Positions 43,213-52,087 of a stretch of DNA of 64,000 nucleotides are shown piece by piece. The DNA comes from an uncultured Bacilli bacterium (GTDB lineage: Bacteria > Bacillota_I > Bacilli_A > RF39 > UBA660): positions 70,924-134,923 of the forward strand of contig CAKOLB010000002.1 of NCBI GenBank assembly GCA_934096125.1. Reading direction: 5' to 3'. The first letter of the stretch is position 1, and the number at the start of each line of letters is the position of its first letter. The notes under the pieces were generated by a model. That model made no database searches, was not told the DNA's origin, and saw only the letters and a list, made by a program, of their open reading frames with translations. The translations under genes were made by a program, and so were the position numbers.

Positions 43213-43521
43213 TTAGAAGCATTTTGGTTCGTAAATATTTTCACAAACATTTTCTTCACAACATGTATATTCCGGTCTGAAGGTATGACGGAAGACATGA
43301 TGATTTATAATTCTTGTATTGCATGGCATTACATGAGGCACTTCATGACAAATATATTTATGACAAACTCTTTCTCTTGGACACTCATAAATTGGCATAG
43401 ACATGCATCCTGACATTGACATTTGGTAACCACCTTCTGGATAAGCTGCGCCCATATATGATTTGTCATAAGTTTTTTTCATTTCAGCCTCTTCTTTAAC
43501 ACTTTCATTAAAATAATTCAT
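43213..43521 (-). CDS. CotD-like spore coat protein
   Basis: Start at 43521 (MNYFNESVKEEAEMKKTYDK) behind AAAGGA; 102 residues. The second half is Cys/His-rich: VCHKYICHEVPHVMPCNTRI, INHHVFRHTFRPEYTCCEEN and VCENIYEPKCF. The HVxPxxTxxxNHHxxxHxFxP pattern is that of the CotD inner-coat family. It has its own terminator at 43183-43206. With CotY/Z at 32808 it points to sporulation. Confidence 0.75.
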   Translation of the reverse strand: MNYFNESVKEEAEMKKTYDKSYMGAAYPEGGYQMSMSGCMSMPIYECPRERVCHKYICHEVPHVMPCNTRIINHHVFRHTFRPEYTCCEENVCENIYEPKCF

Positions 43522-43589
43522 TATCAACAATCCTTTCTACTGTATCTTATGAGTTATTTTAAGAAGTTGTTTGGTCATTTGCCATGTAG

Positions 43590-44025
43590 TTACTTATTAA
43601 TTTGGCAAGTTAAAAGATACTTGTTATCCACTTGGGCATCTATGGTAAAACCTAGAGATTTGCATAAATTTAATGATATGGTATTTTCTTTATAAACAGT
43701 GGCAAATATTAGTTTTTCACCCATATTTATTATTCTTTTCATTGCTTCCTTAATTAAATTAGTTGCTATACCACGCCCCCGAAAGTCTTTATCAACAAAT
43801 AAGTCCCAAATATAGTTACCAAATATGGATATATATCCTGCAGGCAGGACTTTTTCCATATATAAAAGAAGAATATTTTCTTTATCATTTATGACTTTTA
43901 GATAGTGTTTTTTGGCATTGCTTGGGTCATTTTTAATATCATACTGCGGCTGGTCAATAATTAGTTTAGCAAGGAAGTTATCACATATTAAATCATCTTT
44001 TTTGGTGGTTACATCTATAAATCAT
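43590..44025 (-). pseudogene. GNAT acetyltransferase gene frameshifted near its start
   Basis: The ATG at 44025 follows AGGTAG, but its frame closes after ten codons. One base away the frame runs without stop as FIDVTTKKDDLICDNFLAKL, then NAKKHYLKVINDKENILLLY, and on to YIWDLFVDKDFRGRGIATNL, the GNAT acetyl-CoA loop (R-G-x-G-I-A), ending SLNLCKSLGFTID. Total about 140 codons, normal for a small N-acetyltransferase. One indel near 44015 breaks it; the internal ATG at 43859 would give only a half domain. Confidence 0.7.
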
Positions 44026-44069
44026 ATAATACTACCTTTCTATATTTTATAAAAAAAAATTATATTTCC

Positions 44070-44669
44070 TTATTTAGTTTTTTTCGGAAATATAATGCTT
44101 GATACATTACTAAAATACTGAACTCCTGAGATAACTGATAAAATAACTGCTGCAAGTAAGAAAATACTTGATACAGGAATGTTTATTAGCTCAAAAGGAA
44201 GATTTCCAAAACAAGTAAGCGTTAAACCTATCATCATACATATAGTTTTAAGTTTACCAAGGATGGATGCAGCTACAACTTTTCCATTGTTTCCAGAAAT
44301 CATCTTACATGAATCTACGACAATATCTCTGGAAATGATAACAACTGGGATTAACACAGGAATCATTCTTTCATAAGCTAAAATAATTATTAAACCATTA
44401 ACTAATAGTTTATCAGCTATAGCATCCATGACTTTGCCAAAGTCTGTAACTTCATTATTCTTTCTAGCTATGTAGCCATCTAAAAAGTCAGTGACAGAAC
44501 CTATTAGGAATAAAATTCCGGCGATGATATATTTTAAACTTATGGTAGTATTACCAACAATATAGGTAGGAAAAACAACACCTAGTTCAAACCAAGGTAT
44601 AAGAAGCATTACAATTAAAATAATTGATAATACTATTCTTCCTATGGTAATTTTATTTGGTAAATTCAT
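44070..44669 (-). CDS. pgsA: CDP-diacylglycerol-glycerol-3-phosphate 3-phosphatidyltransferase
   Basis: A 199-residue membrane enzyme that starts MNLPNKITIGRIVLSIILIV. The CDP-alcohol phosphotransferase motif DGYIARKNNEVTDFGKVMDA plus IAD near 64-87 has all metal-binding Asp residues. It makes phosphatidylglycerophosphate for phosphatidylglycerol and cardiolipin. About four more helices follow. It is ten bases from rodZ, as in B. subtilis. Confidence 0.95.
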   Translation of the reverse strand: MNLPNKITIGRIVLSIILIVMLLIPWFELGVVFPTYIVGNTTISLKYIIAGILFLIGSVTDFLDGYIARKNNEVTDFGKVMDAIADKLLVNGLIIILAYERMIPVLIPVVIISRDIVVDSCKMISGNNGKVVAASILGKLKTICMMIGLTLTCFGNLPFELINIPVSSIFLLAAVILSVISGVQYFSNVSSIIFPKKTK

Positions 44670-44678
44670 ACTTCTTCC

Positions 44679-45155
44679 CTACTTCCTAAGATTTACAGTG
44701 CTGGCACTACTACCGTTGACTGTTACTTGTTTAACACTCCATACAATCGCACATAATACTAAAGAAAATATAACAAAATAAATAGTTATATATACCCAAT
44801 TATTATATTTTTTAGCTTCTTTCGTATATGGAGATACTACTTTTTCTTCCCCTTTTTTCTCTTCTTTTAATCTAAGTTCAATTGTTTTTTCTATTTCCTT
44901 AATGGGTATTTTGGAAGTATACTCAAACATGTATTCATTAAATTCATCGATTAAGGCTTGTTCATCAAGTCCTAAATATTTGGCATAACTCACAATATAA
45001 TCTTTTAACTCATAAACATCTTTAAAAGCTCCTGAGCGACCATCTTCAATATTTTCAAGTATTTCTACTTTAATATTTAAATCTTTACTAGCTTCCATTA
45101 AACTAACACCGGATGATTCTCTAGCATACTGCAATTCTTCACCAATCTCGTTCAA
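44679..45155 (-). CDS. rodZ: RodZ-like cell shape protein
   Basis: Starts at a TTG after GGAGTGAAG; 158 residues. An N-terminal helix-turn-helix domain (about 1-75: ELQYARESSGVSLMEASKDL, NIKVEILENIEDGRSGAF) binds MreB in known members; a charged linker and one membrane helix (about 123-143, WVYITIYFVIFSLVLCAIVW) follow. The extracellular tail is only about 15 residues, much shorter than in E. coli. Gene order rodZ-pgsA supports the call. Confidence 0.85.
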   Translation of the reverse strand: MNEIGEELQYARESSGVSLMEASKDLNIKVEILENIEDGRSGAFKDVYELKDYIVSYAKYLGLDEQALIDEFNEYMFEYTSKIPIKEIEKTIELRLKEEKKGEEKVVSPYTKEAKKYNNWVYITIYFVIFSLVLCAIVWSVKQVTVNGSSASTVNLRK

Positions 45156-45182
45156 AAAACTTCACTCCTTTTAAAATAAAAA

Positions 45183-45538
45183 AATAATCTTAATAAGCCA
45201 TGTTCTGTCCTCTTAAATAAGAGGGGCAAATATTTATCTTACTATAATTAGCACCACATTTTAGTTCTTAATTTCCAAAATGCAGCTCCCCTACCATAAT
45301 TTGGGTTTCTCGCTCATGGGGTTTACCACGTTCCACCTACAAAGTTTCCCTTGTAGCTCGTCTCTTTGGCACTTTTATATCTACTTAAACCATTTGACAG
45401 GTTTGTTCAAAGCCGTTAGCAAGTGCTACCTTAAGTTATTTTTTCCTTAAGCATGAACATTACAAACATCACAGTTTGTGCGAGCATGGACTTTCCTCAG
45501 CACATCTTTTTATGCACCGCATTTGCCACTAGATTATT
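45183..45538 (-). ncRNA. rnpB: RNase P RNA, Bacillus (type B) class
   Basis: Minus-strand sequence contains the P4 core GAGGAAAGTCCATGCTCGCA, then AGGTGGAACGTGGTAAACCC, GAGCGAGAAACCCAAAT, and the 3' part GACAGAACATGGCTTAT, all conserved in bacterial RNase P RNA. The ends AATAATCT and AGATTATT form helix P1. The 5' strand of P1 includes the gpsB stop codon. The RNA removes 5' leaders from pre-tRNAs. A T-run directly after P1 may end transcription. Confidence 0.93.
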
Positions 45539-45875
45539 CATTATTTCCATATACAATTTTTTCAAGTTGACTAATTCTTTTTAAAAGGTCAACATTACTA
45601 ATACTACGTGTATTTTCCATATTATTACTTGAGTTTTCATAAGCACTTTGAAGTCTTCTAACTTCTTGTTTAAGTTTAGCATTATCACTTGCAAGGTTCT
45701 TTTTATCATTTTCTAACTTCTTAATAATATTTGCGTACTCCGTATAATCTCTTATAACCATATCCAAAAATTTATCAACTTCTTGAGGTCGATATCCCCT
45801 GGCATCAATTTTAAATTCTTTTTCTAGGATTTCTCCAGCAGATAAGAAAAATCGATCGCTATATTCGTTATGCAA
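45534..45875 (-). CDS. gpsB: Cell division protein GpsB
   Basis: The start is the TTG at 45875, six bases after GAGGTG; about 113 residues. The DivIVA-like N-terminal domain reads LSAGEILEKEFKIDARGYRP, QEVDKFLDMVIRDY, then a coiled coil (about 40-75) and the GpsB C-terminal trimer segment NVDLLKRISQLEKIVYG. GpsB moves PBP1 between septum and side wall; ponA lies nearby at 46720. The gpsB-rnpB order is as in B. subtilis. Confidence 0.92.
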   Translation of the reverse strand: MHNEYSDRFFLSAGEILEKEFKIDARGYRPQEVDKFLDMVIRDYTEYANIIKKLENDKKNLASDNAKLKQEVRRLQSAYENSSNNMENTRSISNVDLLKRISQLEKIVYGNNE

Positions 45876-45912
45876 TATCCTCACCTCTAACAAAAAAATT
45901 ATAGCTTATTTT

Positions 45913-46014
45913 TTAATTTTCGTCAATGGTTTGTCTAAGGGTCATACTCTCAAAACTTAAACTTATCCAGTCTAGTTTTTCCATCATTATATTTATATAA
46001 TAATCCATATTCAT
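45913..46014 (-). CDS. Possible 33-residue peptide upstream of gpsB
   Basis: ATG 46014 follows GGTGATTGAAA; the frame reads MNMDYYINIMMEKLDWISLS and FESMTLRQTIDEN, then TAA. Intact but very short, no known family. It might be a small leader gene or chance. Confidence 0.3.
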   Translation of the reverse strand: MNMDYYINIMMEKLDWISLSFESMTLRQTIDEN

Positions 46015-46168
46015 TTTCAATCACCTATTACTACTATATAATATATAGAGTTTGTTTTCATTATATTCGACAAAACTAGATATTATTTTTGACATTTTTT
46101 AGTAATTTAATTAATTTATTTAAGACAAAGTAAAACCTTTATGATATAATTAGTCGTAGGTGATTAGT

Positions 46169-46717
46169 TTGTTATATCCTGGGAATATAAAGCGAAAATA
46201 TACAAAAGTAGCAACCTATGACAATAGAGGGATGGGTCTTGAGTATGTGCTCGAGATGGCTAATCAATATTATAGAGATAAAGGGATTGCTTATATATAT
46301 AAAAAGCCAACGCCAATACATGTGGTAAAAGTTGATTATAAAAAAAGCAAGAAAATTACTGAGGCTTATTATGAAGCACCCTCGACTCTTGATTTTAATG
46401 GGGTTTATAAAGGACGTTATATTGAGTTTGATGCGAAGGAGACTAAAAGGAAGAGCTCTTTTCCAATAAGTAATGTACATGAACATCAGATTAAACATAT
46501 AAGAAATGTTCTTAGTCAAAAAGGAATAGTATTTTTAATAATTAAATTAGCTGAAAAATATTATTTACTACCAGGTGATGTTTTTTTAAACTTTGTGGAT
46601 AATAAAGAAAGAAAAAGTATACCGGCGAATTTTTTAGAAAATAATGCTTATCCCCTCTTTCTTAAGCTAAGGGGTTTAGATTATATAGATGTTGTTGATA
46701 AATTAATTGGAGGTTAG
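46169..46717 (+). CDS. recU: Holliday junction resolvase RecU
   Basis: The TTG at 46169 (MLYPGNIKRKYTKVATYDNR) has AGGTGA seven bases upstream and fits the family start better than the GTG nine bases earlier. The 182-residue product has NRGMGLEYVLEMANQYY, KKPTPIHVVKV, STLDFNGVYKGRYIEFDAKE and FPISNVHEHQIKHI; Asp, Glu and Lys of DFNGVYKGRYIEFDAKE form the nuclease site. RecU cuts recombination junctions. It sits two bases before ponA. Confidence 0.93.
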   Translation: MLYPGNIKRKYTKVATYDNRGMGLEYVLEMANQYYRDKGIAYIYKKPTPIHVVKVDYKKSKKITEAYYEAPSTLDFNGVYKGRYIEFDAKETKRKSSFPISNVHEHQIKHIRNVLSQKGIVFLIIKLAEKYYLLPGDVFLNFVDNKERKSIPANFLENNAYPLFLKLRGLDYIDVVDKLIGG

Positions 46718-46719
46718 TA

Positions 46720-49314
46720 ATGACTAAATTAAGACTTAAAAAATTTAAATTTAAGAAGAAAGAAACAAATAATGGAAAAGGAAAAGAAAAAAAGGATATT
46801 AAGAATATTGTCCTTTCTGGTTTACTTATTGCTGGGATTGCTTTTATTTCTCTGGCTTTAGTATTTGCGCTATATATTATTATAAGTTCACCAGACTTTG
46901 ATAAAGATAAACTTTATTCGAAAGAATCTAGTGTTTTGTATTATGATGATGGAGTAACGGAGCTTGCTAGACTAGGAAAAGATGACCGAGTCTTAGTTAC
47001 TTATGATGATTTACCACAGGTTTTAGTAGATGCGATTGTGGCAACAGAAGACTCAAGGTTTTTCCAACATAGTGGACTTGATATGGCTCGTTTTATGAAA
47101 GCATCTTTTGGACAAATCATTGGAAACAGTAGTGCTGGTGGGGCTTCAACCTTAACCATGCAGGTAGTTAAACAAACCTACACTAGTAGTGAGGCCCATG
47201 GTATTAAAGGTATAGTTCGAAAGTTTACTGATATATATATGTCTGTGTTTAAAGTTGAAAGTAATTATACAAAACAAGAAATACTGGAGTTTTATGTAAA
47301 TAGTCAGTGGTTTGGTAATGATGGTAACCTTAATTACACTGGTATTGCAGGAGTTGAACAAGCTTGTCAATACTACTTTGGTAAATCTGTTTCAGATATT
47401 TCACTAGCTGAGGCTTCAATTATTGCAGGAATGTTCCAAAACCCAAGACTATATAATGCTTATCGAAATCCGGTGGGCGTTCGAAATAGACAAAAGATTG
47501 TTTTAACACTTATGGTTAATCATGGTTATATAACTGAAGAAGAAAAAAATGCAGTTTTAAATATTCCAATTGAATCGTTAGTTGCGAAAAAAGATAATAC
47601 TAGTAATTCATCTAATCAAGCTGTTGTCGATTATATAATGGATGAAGTAGAAGCTAATACGGGAAATGACCCTTTTAAAGTACCAATGAAAATTGTAACT
47701 ACTATTAATAAAAATGTTCAAGATGTTTTAAATAAACTTGAAAAAGGAGAAATATATGAATTTCCTAATGCTGCTATACAAGAAGGTGTAGCAATTACAA
47801 GTACAGAAAATGGTGCTTTGGTAGGTCTTTCTGGAGGACGTAATTATAGTGCCAAAGGTACTAATAGAGCAACGATTAAAAGGCAACCTGGGTCAACAGC
47901 GAAAATCTTGTTTGATTATGGTCCTTATATTGAATATTTAAATGGTTCACCAGCGACTTTATTTATGGATGAACCGACAACTTATAGTAATGGAACAGCA
48001 ATTAAAAATGCAGATGGAAGATATACGGGACTTATCAATATGCGAACCGCTTTGGTAAATTCACGAAATATTCCAGCCTTGCAAGCTTTTAAAGCAGTTT
48101 ATAAAGAAAATCCTGATTATATTAAAGACTTTGTTCACAAACTTGGTATCGATTATGGTGATGAGTTATATGAATCAGCATCAATTGGTGGTTTTGATGG
48201 AGTTAGTCCAATTCAAATGTCAGCAGCTTATGCAGCCTTTGGTAGAGGTGGTTATTATATTAAACCTTATTCTTATACTAAAGCAACACTTGTGGAAACT
48301 GGAAAGACTTATGAACAAAAGCCAGAAAAAGTTAAAGTTATGTCAGAAGAAACTGCTTATATGATTACCGATATACTTATCTCTGCTGCTCAAAGTGGTG
48401 TTGGAGGTGTATCAGTAAAAGGAACGCAAATTGCAGCGAAGTCAGGAACAACAAACCTTGATGAAGCGACAACAAGTAAGCTTGGCATTCCAGCATCAGC
48501 AACAAGAGATGCTTGGAATATTACCTACTCACCTGAGTATGCCATTGCTTTATGGATTGGTTATGATGTCAACAATTCTGAACACTATTTGACAGCTACA
48601 ATTGGTGGTAGAGTCAGAAATGCTGTGATGAAGGCAGTTGGCTCACAAGTGTATGGAAAAGATAAAACTTTTATCCAGCCTAGTGGAATAGTCTCTGTAT
48701 CAGTCGAACGTGAAACTGTTCCCCCACTACTCCCTAGTGCATTTACTCCAGCCAATTTAATAACAACAGAAATTTTTAAAGAAGGTACGGAACCAACCGA
48801 AGTGTCCTTTAGATTTAAGCAACTTGATGCACCAACTGGTGGCAGTTATAGTGTTGAGGGAACAACTATAAAGCTTAAATGGAATGCAATTAAAACGCCA
48901 AATGCAATTGATACAGCATTTTTACAGGATTACTTCAATAAAAATTATACAATTTCATCTTCGAAATATTATGAAAATAGAATAGCGTATAATAATGCAT
49001 ATATTGGTCAACTTGGCTATATGATATATCAAAAAAATAGTGATGGAAGTTTAACATATTTAGGACGAAGCGAAACAGCTAGTTATAATGTTATGAATCC
49101 AACTGGTGGTAAAGTTACTTATGTAGTTAAATCTGCTTACTCACTATTTACAGCGAATATGAGTGATGGACTTGAAATAGCAACAAGTTCTAATCCAGTA
49201 GTTAGTGATATTGTTACTCCACCAACTGGTGATAATAATAATGCTAATAACGGGGGTACTGGTAATGCTGGAGGCACCGAAAGTACAGGGGATAAATTTA
49301 CAGAAATTGAATAA
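46720..49314 (+). CDS. ponA: Class A penicillin-binding protein 1
   Basis: An 864-residue bifunctional enzyme. After a lysine-rich tail and a membrane helix (about 29-52) comes the GT51 glycosyltransferase (VDAIVATEDSRFFQHSGLDM, GGASTLTMQVVKQ, EILEFYVNSQWFGN). The transpeptidase has SxxK in RQPGSTAKILFDYG, SxN in VNSRNIPALQ and KSGTT near 573. A fibronectin-like tail and a Gly/Asn-rich end follow. It polymerises and cross-links peptidoglycan. The recU-ponA order is conserved in Bacilli. A terminator follows. Confidence 0.96.
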   Translation: MTKLRLKKFKFKKKETNNGKGKEKKDIKNIVLSGLLIAGIAFISLALVFALYIIISSPDFDKDKLYSKESSVLYYDDGVTELARLGKDDRVLVTYDDLPQVLVDAIVATEDSRFFQHSGLDMARFMKASFGQIIGNSSAGGASTLTMQVVKQTYTSSEAHGIKGIVRKFTDIYMSVFKVESNYTKQEILEFYVNSQWFGNDGNLNYTGIAGVEQACQYYFGKSVSDISLAEASIIAGMFQNPRLYNAYRNPVGVRNRQKIVLTLMVNHGYITEEEKNAVLNIPIESLVAKKDNTSNSSNQAVVDYIMDEVEANTGNDPFKVPMKIVTTINKNVQDVLNKLEKGEIYEFPNAAIQEGVAITSTENGALVGLSGGRNYSAKGTNRATIKRQPGSTAKILFDYGPYIEYLNGSPATLFMDEPTTYSNGTAIKNADGRYTGLINMRTALVNSRNIPALQAFKAVYKENPDYIKDFVHKLGIDYGDELYESASIGGFDGVSPIQMSAAYAAFGRGGYYIKPYSYTKATLVETGKTYEQKPEKVKVMSEETAYMITDILISAAQSGVGGVSVKGTQIAAKSGTTNLDEATTSKLGIPASATRDAWNITYSPEYAIALWIGYDVNNSEHYLTATIGGRVRNAVMKAVGSQVYGKDKTFIQPSGIVSVSVERETVPPLLPSAFTPANLITTEIFKEGTEPTEVSFRFKQLDAPTGGSYSVEGTTIKLKWNAIKTPNAIDTAFLQDYFNKNYTISSSKYYENRIAYNNAYIGQLGYMIYQKNSDGSLTYLGRSETASYNVMNPTGGKVTYVVKSAYSLFTANMSDGLEIATSSNPVVSDIVTPPTGDNNNANNGGTGNAGGTESTGDKFTEIE

Positions 49315-49315
49315 T

Positions 49316-49357
49316 AAAAAAAAGTTTACTTCTTAAGTAGAGGTAAGCTTTTTTTGT
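49316..49357 (+). terminator. Terminator of recU-ponA
   Basis: AAAGTTTACTTCT pairs with AGGTAAGCTTT across a short loop and a T-run follows. Confidence 0.7.
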
Positions 49358-49631
49358 TTAGCCAAGACGAATTAGATTTATTTTGGTTCCTGTGCCTGAT
49401 TTGTAAGTTGCAGAATTAACTAAATTAAACACAGGCCGGAGTACATAAGGATTCGATGCATCATGATGATAAAGACTTACTGCTTGTTTGCAAAATACCA
49501 CTAAAGCTTTTCCCTGCGTTTTTAGTTAGGTCACTATCTAAGTTAACTAAAGTAACTTGTACCTTCCAAGTATCTGTTTTATTTGGAGAAGCAGAGATTT
49601 CATAGTAATCAGCGATTTTGATTGGGCCAGT
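49358..49631 (-). pseudogene. 3' fragment of an ATYAYF-type surface protein gene
   Basis: Minus-strand reading: TGPIKIADYYEISASPNKTD, TWKVQVTLVNLDSDLTKNAG, KSFSGILQ, then a shift and QAVSLYHHDASNPYVLRPVF, NLVNSATYKSGTGTKINLI. It matches the broken gene at 22465-23326 but lacks the first half (signal and core), and about 23 codons are deleted between the two blocks. It abuts a regulator fragment on the other strand. Confidence 0.7.
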
Positions 49632-49772
49632 AAGTATAAGCTTGAAAAAATTAATATTTTAATTGAATACTTGAAAATGCTCGCTGATTTTTATCAAACT
49701 AGTGTTGATTACATATTATATAAAGCGGATATAAGATATCCCTACCCGGCCTCTATTATAAATAAAAATTAA
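49630..49772 (+). pseudogene. 3' fragment of an XRE-type regulator
   Basis: The frame SKYKLEKINILIEYLKMLAD, FYQTSVDYILYKADIRYPYP ends at the TAA at 49772. LKMLADFYQTSVDYIL is the last helix region of Cro/CI-type regulators (LAxYYxTSxDYLL). The DNA-binding helices are missing upstream, where the surface-protein fragment begins. Confidence 0.55.
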
Positions 49773-49802
49773 AAAATTCTGTTTAAAACAGAATTTTTAC
49801 TT
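49773..49802. terminator. Hairpin terminator
   Basis: AAATTCTGTTT and AAACAGAATTT arms directly adjoin; A and T runs on both sides allow termination of the minus-strand aldolase gene. Confidence 0.75.
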
Positions 49803-50678
49803 TTTGGTTGAAGCGTCGTAAATTTCTTCAATACTATTATTTAAAGCATCATTAAACTCAAGGTCAGATTGATTTACATTTAAGCCTTCAAGTAATGCCC
49901 GAGAAAATGATGCAATCATCTTTTTGTTTTCCTTAAGTTTTTGACAAGCTTCACTTCGAGAATAACCTCCGGATAAAGCAACTAATCTTAAAACATTTTT
50001 ATACCGCATAATATCATTAAAGTAATTAGGTATTTCTGGTAAGGTGAATTTGAATATACAATAGTCTTCTTTATTCATTTTGGTTAAATGTTTAATTATT
50101 TCATTACGCATATAAGATTCTATTTGTTTTTTGTTTTCAGCATGAATATCTACTTCTGGCTCGATAATAGGAATAAGTCCATGATTTATAATTATTTTTG
50201 CTAATTTAAATTGTTGGTCAATAACTTTTTTTATGCCATATTCATTGTACTCTTTTATAACACTTCGCATTTTGGTACCTACAATTTTATGTTTTTTAGC
50301 GGTTTCTAACATTTCTTCTAGATTTGGTATATCTTTTAAAAGCATTACTCCATCAGTTTCTTCCGCTAAACCTAAATCGATTTTCAAAAACGAAACAATA
50401 TTTTTTTCTTCTAGTAAATACTCCGCGGTGCATCTTTCATCTATTTTATTTTCCATGGTATGCTTAAATAAAATTACACCAAGTATTCTATCATCAAATA
50501 CTGAAGAAGTGATTATTCTTTTGCGCATCTCATGAATGTAATTAAACATAACTTCTTCGCTAGTTATATCCTTTTCATCTATTCCATAATTTTTTAAAGT
50601 TTTTGTAGAACTTCCACCACTTTGGTCTAAAGCAGCGATAAAGCCTTTCTTATTTTTAAGTGTATCAATTATTTCCAT
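49797..50678 (-). CDS. fda: Class I fructose-bisphosphate aldolase
   Basis: A 293-residue protein of the bacterial class I (FdaB) type: KKGFIAALDQSGGSSTKTLK, NYGI, GVILFKHTM, IIEPEVDIHAENK, CIFKFTLPEIPNYF and ALSGGYSR. The Lys in FKFTLPE is in place for the Schiff base, so no metal is needed. It splits fructose-1,6-bisphosphate in glycolysis. Starts behind AAGGAG; lies directly after the sortase gene with a small overlap. Confidence 0.93.
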   Translation of the reverse strand: MEIIDTLKNKKGFIAALDQSGGSSTKTLKNYGIDEKDITSEEVMFNYIHEMRKRIITSSVFDDRILGVILFKHTMENKIDERCTAEYLLEEKNIVSFLKIDLGLAEETDGVMLLKDIPNLEEMLETAKKHKIVGTKMRSVIKEYNEYGIKKVIDQQFKLAKIIINHGLIPIIEPEVDIHAENKKQIESYMRNEIIKHLTKMNKEDYCIFKFTLPEIPNYFNDIMRYKNVLRLVALSGGYSRSEACQKLKENKKMIASFSRALLEGLNVNQSDLEFNDALNNSIEEIYDASTKK

Positions 50679-51498
50679 TTCTAATCTCCTTTTTAATTAA
50701 TTTAGCATGCAAGACAACTCTTCCATTATTTGCAGAACAAGTTGATAAAGTTAATATTTTGTCATTTTCATTTAATACTGCAGCAAACTGATAAGTGCTT
50801 CTTTTTTGAAGCATCGTTATGAAGCTTAAGAATTCACTGTTACTTTTAAACTCGGTAGTTAAATAGTCACTTGTTGTTGGGATTTCATAAATGCTAAAGA
50901 CTTGCCACAAGGTATTTTCATATTCCGTTGAAAGTTTAATAACATGATTGCTGATATTTTGAGGCCAGCTTGTTTTAAAAATATTTTTTAAGCTTCCAAA
51001 CATTGTACCATCCACTCGGCCATGAGCATAAAGAATTGTATTCTTATCAAAGTCTTGGATATTATTGCGATAATCTAAAAATACCCAACCTGCAGAGTTA
51101 TGCTCTTTCTTAATATTTCTTTCTAAATAATAAGTATTATTACTTGTTTGAACAAATGGATAATTTATATTAGTTCCTTTAACTTCTAACCAGCCGACAA
51201 TATCTGGATTAGTTTGCTTTAAAGCTTTAAAATCAACATTAATAAGTTTCATCTTGATGTAATCCCAATACGGGTTTTCTTTAGGTATGTCTATGTTTTC
51301 TCCAACAACTATAGTATTTTCATTATCCTCTACTTCTTCTACCTTTGTTTTCTCAGTTATATTTTCAAGAGACTTTTGCACATCTTTACTATCTAAGTAC
51401 CATGTAATTATTTTAAAGCCGGAAAATATGATTAAAGATATAAACAAAAGCATTAGAGATATTAATACTTGTTTTTTTAAAATAAGTTTTCTTTTCAT
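50665..51498 (-). CDS. srtB: Class B sortase
   Basis: A 277-residue protein with an N-terminal membrane anchor (about 12-31), an acidic linker and a catalytic domain. NPDIVGWLEVKGTNINYPFV, NSAGWVFLDYRN, NTILYAHGRVDGTMF (His), LTLSTCSANNGRVVLHAKL (Cys nucleophile, Arg) identify class B. It fixes surface proteins to the wall. A possible substrate with an NPATG signal is encoded at 58684-60144. Gene lies between comEB and the aldolase. Confidence 0.93.
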   Translation of the reverse strand: MKRKLILKKQVLISLMLLFISLIIFSGFKIITWYLDSKDVQKSLENITEKTKVEEVEDNENTIVVGENIDIPKENPYWDYIKMKLINVDFKALKQTNPDIVGWLEVKGTNINYPFVQTSNNTYYLERNIKKEHNSAGWVFLDYRNNIQDFDKNTILYAHGRVDGTMFGSLKNIFKTSWPQNISNHVIKLSTEYENTLWQVFSIYEIPTTSDYLTTEFKSNSEFLSFITMLQKRSTYQFAAVLNENDKILTLSTCSANNGRVVLHAKLIKKEIRNGNN

Positions 51499-51499
51499 G

Positions 51500-51994
51500 C
51501 TATTTATCTAAATTGATAGTTATTTCGTGACTATCTTTAACTTTTAACAAACGATATTTAACATTACAAGTGTCTAAAATTATCTTCGAGGCTTTAACCT
51601 CGTCTGTGTCTTGATATTTATCACATAGATAAATTACTTCTTTAATTCCGGACTGCACGATAGCTTTGGCACACTCATTGCATGGAAACAAGTCAACATA
51701 AATCCGAGCTTTTTCAAAGTCTTTTTTATGACCTCGATAATTTAAAATAGCATTAATTTCCGAATGGCATACGTAAAGATATTTGGTATGAAGAGGATCA
51801 CCCTCTCTTTCCCAAGGAAATTTATCATCGTCAAACCCATTGGGAGTTCCGTTGTAACCAATAGATAATATACGATTATCATCACTTACAATACAGCTTC
51901 CGACTTGAGTTGATGGATCTTTACTACGCATTGCGGTAAGTTTAGCTACGGCCATGAAATATTCATCCCAATTTAAATAATCGGACCTTTTCAT
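51500..51994 (-). CDS. comEB: dCMP deaminase (ComEB family)
   Basis: Start at 51994 (MKRSDYLNWDEYFMAVAKLT), about 164 residues. Zinc ligands: VCHSEINAILN (His, with catalytic Glu) and FPCNECAKAIVQSGIKEV (two Cys). SKDPSTQVGSCIV is typical. It turns dCMP into dUMP for dTMP synthesis. Together with sortase it ends within two bases of the next start. Confidence 0.93.
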   Translation of the reverse strand: MKRSDYLNWDEYFMAVAKLTAMRSKDPSTQVGSCIVSDDNRILSIGYNGTPNGFDDDKFPWEREGDPLHTKYLYVCHSEINAILNYRGHKKDFEKARIYVDLFPCNECAKAIVQSGIKEVIYLCDKYQDTDEVKASKIILDTCNVKYRLLKVKDSHEITINLDK

Positions 51995-52087
51995 ATTTTT
52001 CACTCTCCTCATTCTATACCCATTGTACCAAATTTTCGGAGAAAAGTCTTTAATTTCCAGAGAAAAATTAAAAATAGTAAGTCACTG

